From: Plantago ovata | Lineage: Eukaryota; Streptophyta; Magnoliopsida; Lamiales; Plantaginaceae | Assembly: GCA_028274465.1 (NCBI GenBank) | Contig: CM051456.1 | Location: 46,560,870-46,624,869 of the forward strand | DNA: 64,000 nucleotides | Direction: 5' to 3' | In this document: positions 45,219-57,339 of the stretch, piece after piece | Layout: each line of letters starts with the position of its first letter | How positions within the stretch are numbered: the stretch's first letter is position 1 | Program-made: the position numbers and the translations under genes | The notes under the pieces: model-generated | What the model saw: only the letters and a program-made list of their open reading frames with translations | The model's database searches: none | Told to the model about the DNA's origin: nothing

Positions 45219-47712
45219 CGTCTATAGTTTATAAGGTTATTCTTGTTGCCCGTCATGTGCTTTCCACAACCACTATCAAAGTGCCAGATTGCATCGTTTA
45301 TCTCCGTGGCTGAAGTCTGCACAATCAAGAGCAAACAAGTTAATTATCCAGTATTGGATGTCCATTAACAGGTTCAAGAATGCGTCCAGTGAAAACCCAA
45401 GTCTTAAGTTTTTCAACTTTGACTTGTTTTCTACTTGCTGAGGAACAAGGAGGTTTTGAGCTGAAAGACTTTTGATTCGTGCTGATCAAGTCCACTTTCT
45501 GATGTGGTGTCTTGCTCGGTTGACCTTTTTGCTGAACATACTTTTTAGTAAGTTCTTTTCTAGCAAGGTTCCTTCTAGCCCTAGCATTTAGAGTCTTTTC
45601 AGAACTCTTAGGCTTGATTTTGTTCATCTCTTTGAAGTATCTTTGCTGACTTTGCTTATACTCGTGAAAAAGTTGACTTTGCTTGGTTTTGAAACCGAGC
45701 CCACTTTTCCGAGAATGCTGAGCTTTTGTGTCAGCAACCTTACTTGATTCAGGTTTGTCAACAAAGGTCTTCTGATTACTTTTCGTAATCTTGCCTTTTG
45801 ACTTAACAAATTGCTTTTCAGCAACTTGTTTGGCGGAATGCTTTACAACATCCTTTTTCTTATAGTTTGCTTCTCAGCAACTTGTTTTCCTTTTAAAGTC
45901 TTGTCACTTTGAGTAGCAACAGCGGGCTTTACGATCGTAGGTACTTGATTGCATGTTTCAACAACCTTAGATTGACCAAACTGATAGAGTTCTGGTTGAC
46001 CACTATTAGTAGCACGTACAAAGGAAATCGGTGATTTTTCTTTACTCAAGATTATTACGTCATCACCTTCATACGTTGCACCTAAACCTTCTTTCTGAGA
46101 TGGATCTCTCAGATAAGAGTTTAGTTCAGTCAGCGTATTGCTTGCGTCAGCATAAGATTTGAAATTGATTTTCATCTCTTGGATTTCAGCAAGTAACTTT
46201 AGAATTGAGGACTGATACTCTTCCAATTCTATTGCCATTTGAGAATTCTTCTCTGTAGGTTCAGCAATCAACTTCTTTAGACGCCTTATTTCAGCATCCT
46301 TTTCTTCTGTCTCTTCCTTCAGCAAGATATACTTTTCAGTAGTCTGCTTGGTCAGAGTTTCAGCAATCTGTAGTTTCTCTTGCTGTCTGCTCAGAGTTTT
46401 CTCAAATCTTTCGATTTCTTCTTGAATCTTGTCAATCTCGTCTTCACTTTCTAAGTCTGAGTCAGAGGTAGGATTGTTTACCTGACCGACCATGAGGCAG
46501 AACTCGTAGTTTAACACATCTGGATAAGCTTCCATTGCTATTCCACAAACTTCCTTGCCAATCTCTACGTCAAGAGTGGCTTCTTCATCGTCAGTGTCTG
46601 AGCTTTCATCCTCACTATCTTCGGAGCTAGTATCAATGCACAATGCATCGATTTTTGCTTGAAGCTTCTTCTTTTCTTCAGCAATAAAAGCTCTTTTGAA
46701 CTTCTTCTTCTTTTCAGCAGATTTGCCTTTCAGCAAAGGGCAATTTGCTTTGAAGTGTCCAAGCATTTTGCAGTAAAAGCAGAGATCATTTCCAATTGCT
46801 GGTTCTTCTGATGAGGTTGCTTGCTGAGCTTGCTTGTTCAGCGAGCTAGTCTCATTCTTGCACTTATGGTAGTTGTTACCGAGATGCTTTTTCAGCTTCT
46901 CTTTTGCTTTTCGCCTTTCAAGTTCCTTACTGATGAATTTCTTCATGTTTTTGACAACCAAAGCATTTTCATCAGCAGGCTCTTTATCATTCTTCTTTTC
47001 AGAAGATGAAGGATTTGCAGCAAGAGCAATGTTTTGCGATTTTTCAGCAAACACATTTTCTCTTTGCTTTGTCTCGTAGTTGACAGTAGCAAGATGAGAG
47101 AACAACTCTGTTGGTGTAATGTCTGGCATTCCTTGATTGTAGTAGAAATTCTAAGTGTGGATCCATTCTTGGTTCAGACTTCTGATGATGGTTTTCACCT
47201 TCTCAGAATCTGAGTAAAGATTTCCAACACCCAAGGCTGCCATTTCAAAGTCTTCCAGTGACTCATTTGTACCTTGTTTAAAGTTCTGGAACTTTAACTT
47301 CAGCACTTCGAGTTTGTTCTCCTTGGTTTTGTCAGATCCAGCACAAAGATCTTGAACCATTTTCCAAGCTTCCTTAGCAGTTTTAGCACCCCACAGTTTG
47401 CACGGTATGGTATCCGGAGTTGATTGAATGATGATGTTTCTTGCTTGGCCATCAAGAAGGAATCTCTTAGCTTCGTCGGAAGTCCTCTCTTGGTTTTGGA
47501 ACAACGGTATCAACCGGTTTGCCTAAGATAGTTTCCTTAACAGCTTTAGTGGTTTTGTGAGGAAAACTTCTTTCAACCTTAGTGATCTTGATAGGTCCAT
47601 CATTAATGACAGTAACCATCTCATCACTAATGGCCTCAAGATGTAGCATCATGTTGTTTCGCCATTTTTCGTAGTTTTCCAGCTTCAGCAAGGGAGCATC
47701 TCCTAAAGACAT
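45219..47712 (-). pseudogene. gag: B gag and protease N-half
   Basis: The minus strand starts MSLGDAPLLKLENYEKWRNN at 47712 (copia gag N-terminus). It continues in another frame (47513-47151: RFLLDGQARNIIIQSTP, LWGAKTAKEAWKMVQ) and then 47129-45843, with a zinc knuckle CFYCKMLGHFKANC and a long coiled coil (DKIQEEIERFEKTLSRQQEK). The protease site FDSGCGKHMTG lies near 45270. Frame breaks occur near 47490, 47140 (a TAG in place of an expected Gln/Glu codon) and 45835. A long, coiled-coil-bearing gag is usual for SIRE-like elements. The domain is cut at 45219 by A. Confidence 0.87.
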
Positions 47713-47808
47713 CCTGTCAGCAAAAGACTACCAAACTGATCAAGTGAGAGTGATTTACGGAAAGCACCTAAGGGGATCTAGGTTCAGTGCTGAAGGTTAA
47801 AGAACCTC

Positions 47809-47820
47809 GCTCTGATACCA
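47809..47820 (-). promoter_or_regulatory. Primer binding site of B (initiator Met tRNA)
   Basis: On the minus strand TGGTATCAGAGC, two bases after the end of the 5' LTR. Confidence 0.92.
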
Positions 47821-47822
47821 CT

Positions 47823-49393
47823 TGTTGGTCCCTTTAAACAACAAGAAAAGACTAGGGGGGTGAATAGTCTTTTCAAACTTTCGTCGTTTAAAAACTTTAT
47901 CAGCAAGTACTTATTACTTTTCAGTAATGAGTTTGTTGATACTTAACTTTCTCAGCAAGCGCAAGTTACTTCTCAGTAACTAGGTTTGCTGATACTTAAA
48001 ATCAGAGAGCGGAAGTCTTTGATACAATAAGTGCTTTGTCAGTAAGTGATAGTTTCAGCAAGTGATGTGAGTGACTGTGAACAGATAGATATGCTTTGCT
48101 GAAAACTAAGTACAGTAAGTAAATCACACAAACACTTTTTATAGTGGTATCTGAGAGTGGCGTAATCTCTCAACTAATCAACTTTGTCCTTTCTAGGACT
48201 GAATCCACTAAGATAAGTTTGAGGTTCCTTACAACACCTATCTAGAGCAATCCAAACAGAAACCAAAGCACACTTGCTTCGTTTCCAACCTAACTAGAGA
48301 ACGAAACCTTGTTCTCCACCAAACTTGGGACTTCTAATCAGCAACACTATGCTTGATTAAGTTCCCCCTGAATATCACGCCTGAAATGGTGTATTTTCAG
48401 TTAGAGAGGTTTGGGATGAGATAACTTAATTATAACTTATTCAGTTACAACAAGTAATCTAAGAAACAAAACTTTGAATACTTTGCAGTAAACAAGTTTG
48501 ATTGTTTCTGGTGTCAAGACTTGTTCTTGTTCGAAAAAAAGAAAGAACACTTAACTAATTTCTTAGCCGTGTAAGTTCTACTTCTTCACAAGTAGCTTTT
48601 TCAAGCTTTAAGTCTTGGAACGGTTCAATGGCAGTAAAGAGTATTGAAAGGTATGTGAGTTTAAGCACAAGTGAGAGTTTGATCACGTTGTTGACACACT
48701 TCAACTCTTTGCCGGATGACCTCTATTTATAGTGAAAATAAGAAGCCGTTTGAATTTCAAATTCTAAGGCTTTTGTTCCTTAAGATGTCACTATCTTGCT
48801 TCTGTACTTTCAGCAGCGTCCTTGTTTGTCTTCTAGTCTTCATGTCCTTCGCGTGCATGGTTTGCATTTAATGCTCTTTTGAATAAAATTCAAACAGTAA
48901 CATTGGAGCGCAAATACAAGTACTTTAAGCAAGAGGTCACAAATGTTCCATCAGCAAATGGTCAGTATCAGTTTCAGCAAGCACAACCTACTCTGTTGTT
49001 TAGATTTTCACTTATGCAATGCTGTTGCTGAAGTTTCTACTTTCTGAGCAACATGTGCCTTTGTAGATACCAGTCTTCAGAAATCTTCTAGTCTTCAGAT
49101 CTTCGAATTCTTCAAGTTTCTGAGCGGTTCTAAATGCTTCAATAGTTTTTTTGTGTAAACAAAGTACATCATCAGCAAATGCTTCAATAGGTTGTATTTC
49201 TTTTTAGAAAACAAGATACATCATAAGCGGTAAAGCTAACCTATCTAGCACCTACACTAAGTCTTCAGCAAACGTTCCTCTTTTACAATGTCCTTAAAAT
49301 TCTAAATTCCTATGGAACTTAAGAGTACTAGTCACTGGACTTTCCTTAATTTAGCATGGTTAATTGCTCATCAAAATTACAAGTTTCCTAACA
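47823..49393 (-). repeat. 5' LTR of B (1571 bp)
   Basis: Minus-strand TGTTAGGAAAC...GGGACCAACA. It is exactly the same length as the LTR of C (55506-57076), with scattered differences. It is rich in TCAGCAA/TTGCTGA. TAGAC (49394-49398) would be the target duplication; its partner lies off the window. Confidence 0.93.
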
Positions 49394-51175
49394 TAGACGA
49401 TGTGCTTATGCCTTATTACGGACAGGGAGACCCAAGGGAGCACGTGGATATTTTTTGAGAAGGCAAGAAGCATCAATATTCCATGGAGGCATGCATTTCG
49501 CAATACTCTCATGGGAGAAGAACTAGCCTGGTGGGATACAAAACCAAGCAGAGAGGTCATGAGTTTCTAGGAAATGAGGTTGTGCCTCATTTTTACCGAT
49601 TTAGCGGCACAATTCAAGGGGTGTTACCTTTGAAAACCCTACAGGATGTGGTCCAACACCAAGAGACGGAAACACAGGCTTTCTGCTCTCGATTCAACCA
49701 AGTGGCTAGATTGGTGGAAGACCATGATATGATATACCGGCTGAGATATCTATGCAGAAATACGATCAACACTCACTTGAAGCAATGGATTAGAGATCAT
49801 CATCAAGACGTGCAGTCAGAAGAGGATTATGATGGAATCCCCGAAGCATATTGGATCACAGAAAGGGCCAGAAGATGGTGAAAAGTAGAGTAATACCGTA
49901 GAACGAATGAATCGCCAAGAATGGAAAGGACAGCTAGAGAGCGAGCAGTTCGAAGAGCAAGAAAAGCCTCACATGAAAGAAGGAGGCCAAGAAATGTCAC
50001 TAGGAGAACATATGAGAGACCCTATCCAGCACGGTTCCAAGAGTACACCCCCTTGTGCTGTTGCAAAATATAGATCCTCAAAGAAATAGAAATGAGAAAT
50101 CTCAGAGTCAAATGGCCAACTGATGCAATGGGGCACAACACCAGATCAGAACCCGGCTACTACTGCTATTTCCATGAATTATGGGGCCATGACACTGAGG
50201 ACTGCATTGAGTTGAGCACTGAGATTGAGGTCCTATTAAAGAAAGACCATGTACATGAGTTTATCCAAGTACAGATCCCAGGGCGTTCCAGCAAAAATTG
50301 GAGGAGCTACAATGGAGGAAGGGAAACAAGGCCCGCACCGATACGACGTCGAAGGTGGGTTCCGCCAACCATAGAGAGACATTCAAACGATCTACATGCG
50401 GTCAGGAGAAGGGAGGTTGTCATAAACTCCAGGCGAGGATCCATATATATGATCTCAGGAGGACCTGCTGGAGGATCGTGTGATGCCGAAAGAGCAAACA
50501 CCATGTACAATGTCTTGATAGCCGAAATCCTATGAAGATCCGGAGGCAAAAGGAATGAATCTGATAATTTTTTACGACAGCGAGGTCCCTCAAAATAGTT
50601 TCAGCTTCACCGGGATCGAAGAGCCGGATGTACCACTAGTACTGGAAGTGGACATAGGATCCTCACGGGTCAAAAGGGTCCTAGTGGACACTGAGAGTTC
50701 AGCCAATGTGATCTTGCTAAGTGCGTTAGAAGAGATGAAGAAAAATGCGGGAAGAATTTCAAGAGAATCCAGTTCTCTAGTGGGCTTTGGAGGAAATGAA
50801 ATCGAGATGATGGGAACCATCGATCTACCTGTTTCCATAGGAAAGCACCCAAAAAGGATCACACGAACAATGAGGTTCATGGTGGTGGATATCGACTTCG
50901 ATTATAATGTGATCTTGGGCAGGCCAGCTCTCAGAGTCTTCAAGGTAGTATCCTCAACGCTGCACAACATGATAAAGATTCCAACACTCAGTGGAAATAG
51001 AGAAGAAATTGGAAACAAAAAGGAGGCATGGGCATGCTACTCCATGTCGATGCCAAGGCTTGCTATTGAAAAGAAGTGCGGGTTAAGAAGTTACTACCCA
51101 AGGGAAGGGGAGTAAAGCGCCTGCCAGGAAGCAATCGAAGAAAGAAGGGTACGTCACCCTGAAATGAAGTGAGCA
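49394..51175 (+). pseudogene. Element D: decayed Tat-like gag-protease fragment
   Basis: The gag core reads LMPYYGQGDPREHVDIF, is interrupted by a stop and frame change near 49456, then continues as IQGVLPLKTLQDVVQHQE, FCSRFNQVARLV. A zinc-knuckle-like CYFHELWGHDTEDC near 50165 is followed by EIEVLLKKDHVHEF and then ISGGPAGG, as in Tat elements such as F. The protease at 50555-51115 has VLVDTESSANVILLSAL; the catalytic DTG reads DTE. VVDIDFDYNVILGRPAL follows. RT is not present. The 5' part lies beyond B on the left, off the window. B is inserted at 49393. The right boundary with E2 near 51175 is approximate. Confidence 0.85.
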
Positions 51176-52548
51176 CTTAGAATATATAAGAATTCGGAGT
51201 TAGGCATAAAGGTGATTGGCTCTAGTACAAGTGGGAGATGTTTAGTATAGGTGTCCTAGAGACAACCACATTTAAGGACGACAGTACTACTTCACAATCA
51301 ACGTAATATAATATATGTTTGTTTATTCATGTCTATGTATACTTATGTATTTATATTACGCCGAAAATACAACATGTCATATCTTTATCTGGTTGGTCTG
51401 TATCGATATCAAACATGTCCCCAGTGGCTGAATGACTGATTACATAATTAGTGGGAACTATGTGAATTATCATTCATCCCAAACACTCCCTAGTCGAAGC
51501 TCATCTCGGTTGTAGGGGTCTGAATGAGGCATTCGAGACTAGTATGTGTGGATGTTATACTTGTTAGAGCAAGTGGTCGGTTTCACGACCACGGAAAGGA
51601 TAGTTGGAGCGAGTCCATAATGTTCCCATAATTGTGCATAGTTGTTCGAGCAGATTACCCGAACAATGGAAGTATCCGTCGGGTATCCCATCGATGTGTA
51701 TTCTACACTAAGGTGTCTATGGGAACCGGAGTTGTGGAAGTGTGTCATTCGTCCGTAGACTCTCAGGCCTTTACCATCACATTTGTTGCGCCATGGCCTT
51801 TGGTTGGAACCAATGCTTGCACCCTGAAATACATGGTACATACGGCCCTTCTAGGGTGATGGCAACAATACAAATGTGGATGGTAAGTGATCTATAAAGA
51901 GGATTCATCTCTCGTGTGTAACATAGGAGAGCACTGCTCATAGTCGTCATAGTTGTGTTGGTAAAACTGTTGGCCAGCGTACATAATATTTATGATGGCC
52001 ATAAATATGTCTACCCAACCAAACAACTCCCTGAGACGCCATGAGTCCACTAATGGGATAGACACATCATCGATCCTAGATGCATTCGAGTCAGTCAGAT
52101 GAAACGACCTTACCATCGCCGCATTGAGTGCAACAGGCTTCCCAACGAAAGGTAGTTTTGAGGTTCCTCTCAAACGTTCTCATGTATTAATATTGCAAAT
52201 GAAATTGTCTAGGAATTCCATGATGCCTAGTGTCTTGTCTAACTTAATACAATGAGGCCCTATGGGTCACACAATGTGGTGAACCAGCTTATCTGCATGA
52301 TTGTTGGAAAGGAATTATAATTAACTTGGTTAATTATAATTAGTTATGGCGCAATTAATATTATGAAAATATTAATTGAATTAATTGTATTTTAGAAATA
52401 CAATTTAATGTTAATTATATTTTAGAAATATAATTAAAGGGGTAATTGAAAGAATATATTAATTGGATTAACATGTGCACTTGGGCAAGATTTAAATTGG
52501 ATTTAAAATTGCAACCACATTTAAATGTGGGTCCCAAAATGTGGGACC
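51176..52548 (+). mobile_element. Element E2: end of a copia element related to A, with partial LTR
   Basis: 51200-51238 encodes the tail RHKGDWL-like (GGCATAAAGGTGATTGGC) and the PPT AAGTGGGAGA, as at the end of A. An LTR starting TGTTTAGTATAGG follows at 51239. It is collinear with, but clearly diverged from, the LTR of A (same CCTAGAGACA start, ATGTCCCC, CTCCCTAGTCGA). It breaks at 52548 inside the GTGGGTCCC palindrome, where E3 begins. Confidence 0.82.
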
Positions 52549-53198
52549 TGATAGTAAATATGTTCTAGAGACAACCACATTTAAAGACATATATACTATA
52601 TCACAATCAACGTAATATAATATATGTTTGTTGTTCATGTTCACGTTTACTTATGTATTTATATTACACCGGGCATAGAACATGTCATATCTTTATCTGG
52701 TTGGTCTATATTGATATCAAACATGTCCCCAGTGGATAAATGACTGATCACATAATTAGTGGGAATTATGTGAATTATCATTTATCCCAAACTCTCCCTA
52801 GTCAAAGCTCATCTCGGATGTAGGGGTCTGAATGAGGCAATCAAGACTAGTATGCGTGGATGTTATACTTGTTAGAGCAAGTCTATGTCGATCCCACGAC
52901 CACGGAACGGATCGCATGGGCGAGTCCATGATGTTCCCATAACTGCGCATAGTTGTTCGAGGAGGATACCGAACAATGTAAATACCCAATGGAAACTCCC
53001 ATCGATGTATGCTCTACACCAAGGTGTCTATGGGAACCGAAGTTGTCAATGTGATGCCATTCGTCCTTTGACTCCCAGGATTTATCATCACATTTGTTGC
53101 CCCATGTCTTTGGAAGGAATGCAATGCCCGCTCCGAATAAGCAGCCTGCTACGGCCCTTCTGGGATCATGGCTATATTACAAATGTGGATGATAAGTG
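52549..53198 (+). repeat. Element E3: LTR related to A, first part
   Basis: It starts TGATAGTAAATATG right after GGACC, a plausible target duplication whose partner would be beyond C. It is collinear with the A and E2 LTRs, so two related LTRs stand head to tail. It is interrupted by the solo LTR at 53199 and resumes at 54327. Confidence 0.82.
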
Positions 53199-54326
53199 TG
53201 TTAGAATTTTGGTGTTCACACGGGGAATTGTGAGAGTTAGAAGATGGAACAAGATAATGATAAAAAAATGAAACTTGTACATTAACATTGCTAAAATACA
53301 ACAATAAAGAAATTTACAAAGTAAACTTCCCTTTCATTCTTCACGCTACAGAATGTCATGTCTTCAAGCAACTCCGGCATGATAACGAACAACAATAAAT
53401 CAACAAGAAGGCGAGTAGAGTCGATGGTTGGACCATCTCTCCTTAAGACAAATACTTGCCCCGCTTATGGTGCTTACTGATAATGGCAATCTGTCTCCCA
53501 GGATAAAACTACTCTGTAGACGACTAAGGAGCACTCCAATAGTCGAATCTAGCGAACTTACTTTGAGTATGATTGAGTGCAAAGAGAAAGCAAATGAGAA
53601 GAGAAGTATCAAATGCCTTGAATGTGTGTTTCGGAATGAACCTCACTCCCATATTTATACTTCTCCAAAGCTTCAATGAAGGGGCATGAAATCCCTTCAA
53701 AAGGTTTCAATGAATGGTAGCAACCCATTCAACTAAATGCCAAAAGGTGCAAAACCTCGCCAGTCATGTCTATTGGATAAATTCGAGAATAGACAAAACC
53801 ATTCACGAGTGTTGTGATGGTACAGTGGCAAAAAGTTGCTTCTGTTATCCAACAGGTTTGCGGATTGAGTCCCAACAGACGTGATTTTTTACTTGTGGCG
53901 TTTTTTTCAACCATTCTTGTTGGAAACCATTGTGAAAAGTCACAAATTCACTAATTCAAGTTGTTTAACTTGTAAAGTAATTTTCTCATCAATTTTGAGC
54001 AATTAATTACAATTAAACACAAATGAATAACATTCCAACAACGCATTTTGCATATATCTATGCAAACCTCATTTGCCACTTATCCATGAATTTTAGCACA
54101 GTGGTACCAACTGTATTTTAACGATCGACTTAATTCATTCATGTATTGACCGACACACTCTGTTTATTAATCACCTTTCACCCTACGAGATTTTAGTGAG
54201 TTAACGCTTTAGTGACATCCATTTCAACAAACGGATAATGGAAAGCTTATTTCCAACATGTTGGGCCCTAATCACCAATACATCAAATGAATTGAAAGCT
54301 CAGTCATTTCACTAAAATTCCCAACA
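53199..54326. mobile_element. Solo LTR, 1128 bp, with AAGTG target duplication
   Basis: TGTTAGAATTTT...AAAATTCCCAACA, TG...CA ends with short inverted termini. It is flanked by AAGTG at 53194-53198 and 54327-54331. There is no PBS, PPT or coding sequence inside, and the flanks join into a continuous E3 LTR. This is what unequal recombination between two LTRs leaves. The family is unknown; it is not similar to the other LTRs here. It contains a candidate SINE. Confidence 0.85.
53805..53908 (+). mobile_element. Candidate tRNA-derived SINE (about 104 bp)
   Basis: The element has an A-box-like TGGTACAGTGG near its start, a B-box-like GGATTGAGTCC about 45 bp later and a terminal T-run (GTTTTTTTC). 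It is flanked by AACCATTC at 53797-53804 and 53909-53916. Tail of T, pol III boxes and an 8-bp duplication together fit a short plant SINE. The flank motif ACCATT recurs elsewhere in this solo LTR, which weakens the duplication argument. Confidence 0.45.
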
Positions 54327-55505
54327 AAGTGTTCCTGGAGAGGATTCATCTCTCATGTGTAGCATTGGAGTGAACTACTCATAGTCATAGTTATATCCAC
54401 TTAACCAAACAACTCCCTGAGGCGCCATGAATGTATTATTGGGATAGATACTTCATCGATCCTAGATGCATCAAGACAGTCAGATGAAAAGACCTTACCA
54501 TTGTCGCATTGAGTGCGACAAGCTTCCACAACGAAAGGTGGTTTTGAGGTCTCCCTCAAACATCCTCATGCATTAATATTGCAAAAGGAATCGTCTGAGA
54601 AATCCATAATGCCTAGTCGTCTTGTCTAGCTTAATACATTGAGGCACTATGAGTCACACTATACGGTGGACTGGCTTGTCCATAATACAATAGGAAGAAT
54701 TATAATTAACTTACTTAATTATAATGATTGTGGCACAATTAATATTTTGAATATTAATTATAGATATATATTAATTATGTATTAATATATTAATTGTATA
54801 TTGAGAATACAGTTATGCGTTAATTGAAAAGATATATTAATTGAATTAATATATGCACTTGGTCAACATTTAAATTAGATTTAAATAGCCACAATTACAC
54901 ATAAGTGGGTCCCAAAACGTGGGACCCACCTACCATAGGCGTCGGCCGTGTGTAGTGTTGGAGAAGAAGTTTTCTCCATCTCGAAATAAAACATGTGTGT
55001 AAATAGAATTTCCTAATTGAGTTTTGAATCAATTAGGAGTTGGGAAAAACTTTACCTAATTAGAGTTTGGAACATAAAAGGTAAATGCTTTACTTGTGCA
55101 ATAAGAATTAGAGTTCTTATTCCTTTCAGGATTCTATTGGCTTCTAAAGGCTTCCAATAGAAACTATAAATAGAGAGTATTAGAGAGCTGGAGATGCATT
55201 CTATCTCACTAATTTTCGTGCTCCATGTGACATGAAAAGCTCTCCCTCTTTTGCACCCATACCGCCGCCGCCACACCTTCCTACGAACTACGTTGGGTTT
55301 GATTCTTTTGAAGATACGTAGGCAGCCTTGATCACAACCCCATGAATACGCCACCATCCATCTATGGATATCAAGTTTATGTATTCTAAGTTATTATATT
55401 GTTTATATACTAACTTCTGTCTTGCAAAAAGAATTCCCGAGTGCAGATTTTCTGCACTGCGCAACGATTTTGTAAAATCAATTCCCGCTTCGTTAGAAAC
55501 GATAT
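54327..55505 (+). repeat. Element E3 LTR, second part
   Basis: It resumes after the solo LTR with GGATTCATCTCTCATGTGTAGC. It includes the GTGGGTCCC/GGGACCCAC palindrome (54905-54929) and a TATA-like CTATAAATAGAG near 55164. C is inserted at 55505; GATAT (55501-55505) is its probable target duplication. The LTR tail and anything of E3 beyond lie to the right of C, off the window. Confidence 0.8.
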
Positions 55506-57076
55506 TGTTGGTCCCTTTAAACAACAAGAAAAGACTAGAGGGGGGGGTGAATAGTCTTTTTAAACTTTCGTCGTTTAAAAACTTTCTCAGCAAGTGCTTA
55601 TTACTTTATAGTAATGAGTTTGCTGATACTTAACTTTCTCAGCAAGCGCAAGTTACTTCACAGTAACTAGATTTGCTGATACTTAAAATCAGAGAGCGGA
55701 AGTCTTTGATACAATAAGTGCTTTTTCAGTAAATGAAGGTTTCAGCAAGTGATGTGAGTGACTGTGTACAGATAGATATGATTTGCTGAAAACTAAGTAC
55801 AGTAAGTAAATCACACAAACACTTTTATAGTGGTATCTGAGAGTGGCGTAATCTCTCAACTAATCCACTTTGTCCTTTCTAGGACTGAATCCACTAAGAT
55901 AAGTTTGAGGTTCCTTACAACACCTATCTAGAGCGATCCAAACAGAAACCAAAGCACACTTGCTTCGTCTCCAACCTAACTAGAGAACGTAACCGTGTTC
56001 TCCACCAAACTTGGTACTTTTAATCAGCAACACTATGCTCGATTAAGTTCCCCCTGAATATCACGCCTGAAAGGGTGTATTTTCAGTTGGAGAGGTTTGG
56101 GATGAGATAACTTAATTATAACTTATTCAGTTACAACAAGTATTCTAAGAAACAAAACTTTGAATACTTTGCAGTAAACAAGTTTGATTGTTTCTGGTGT
56201 CAAGACTTGTTCTTGTTCGAAAGAAAGAAAGAACACTTAACTAATTTCTTATTCGTGTAAATTCTACTTCTTCACAAGTAGCTTTTACAAGCTTTAAGTC
56301 TTAGAACGGATCAATGGCAGTAAGAGTATTGAAGGGTATGTGAGTTTAAGCACAAGTGAGAGTATGATCACGTTGTTGACACACTTCAACTCTTTGCCGG
56401 ATGACCTCTATTTATTGTGAAATAAGGAGCCATTTAAATTTCAAATTCTAAGGCTTTTGATCCTTAAAATGTCACTATCTTGCTTTTGTACTTTCAGCAG
56501 CGTCCTTGTTTCTCTTCTAGTCTTCATGTCCTTCGCGTGCATGCTTGGCATTTAATGCTCTTTTGAATGAAATTCAAACAGTAACATTGGAGCGCAAATA
56601 CAAGTACTTTCAGCAAGAGGTCACATATGTTCCATCAGCAAGTGGTCAGTCTCAGTTTCAGCAAGCACAACCTACTCTGTCGTATAGATTTTTACTTATG
56701 CAATGTTGTTGCTGAAGTTTCCACTTTCTGAGCAACATGTGCCTTTGTAGATACCAGTCTTCAGAAATCTTCTAGTCTTCAGTCTTCGAAATCTTCAAGA
56801 TTCTGAGCGGTTCTAAATGCTTCAATAATTTGTTTGTAAAAATAAAGTACATCATCAGCAAATGCTTCAATAGGTTGTATTTCTTTACAGAAAACAAGAT
56901 ACATCATAAGCGGTAAAACCAACCGATCTAGCACCTACTCTAAGTCTTCAGCAAACGTTCCTCTTTTACAATGTCCTTAAAATTCTAAATTCCTATGGAC
57001 CTTAAGAGTACTAGTTACTGGACTTTCCTTAATTTAGCATGGTTAATTGCTCATCAAAATTACAAGTTTCCTAACA
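55506..57076 (-). repeat. 3' LTR of C (1571 bp)
   Basis: Minus-strand TGTTAGGAAAC...GGGACCAACA, aligned with the B LTR over its full length. Differences by eye are scattered substitutions and a few indels. Confidence 0.93.
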
Positions 57077-57095
57077 AATTTCCCCCTTTTTGATG
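57077..57095 (-). promoter_or_regulatory. Polypurine tract of C
   Basis: On the minus strand AAAAAGGGGGAAATT stands directly before the LTR start TGTTAGG. Strong purine tract. Confidence 0.88.
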
Positions 57096-57339
57096 TTAGA
57101 AATCCATGGCTAAATTAATTGTTACCCTTTTAGAGGTTTCTGATGTTGAATAAATCAGTTGATTAATGCAAGCATACTTGAATAATTAAACAGTAAGCAT
57201 AAGTAAATTGCATAATCAACAACCAATAAGAGTCAAAAGCTTCATTGCTGATAGTTATCTTTCAGAAGTTTACAGGAAAGAGCAGAGATAACTAAACAAA
57301 ATCAACAACTAAGAACTTTAATAGAACTATTACAGAGAG
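57096..57339 (-). other. C spacer between extra ORF and PPT
   Basis: About 240 bp, AT-rich and non-coding. Nothing else recognised. Confidence 0.5.

Larger units (their letters stand above)
3763..49393 (-). mobile_element. Element B: SIRE-like Ty1/copia retrotransposon split by A (and by J/K on the left)
   Basis: On the minus strand the order is 5' LTR (49393-47823), PBS, gag, protease, integrase, RT, RNase H, then a long extra ORF. This is copia gene order with the post-pol ORF seen in the SIRE/Maximus lineage. Element A (9947-45218) splits the protease. The CGTCT duplication at 9942-9946 and 45219-45223 proves the two halves were once contiguous. The 3' LTR is not in the window. Element C (55506-64000) is a second copy of the same family with an LTR of the same length. 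Several frameshifts and stops make B a dead copy. Confidence 0.93.

Noticed and set aside
53811..53880. Functional tRNA gene
   Set aside because: Only the A- and B-box-like motifs are present; no acceptor stem pairing or anticodon arm of normal form was found.
55364..55633. 89-codon plus-strand ORF across the E3/C boundary
   Set aside because: It spans the junction of two elements, so it cannot be an evolved gene.
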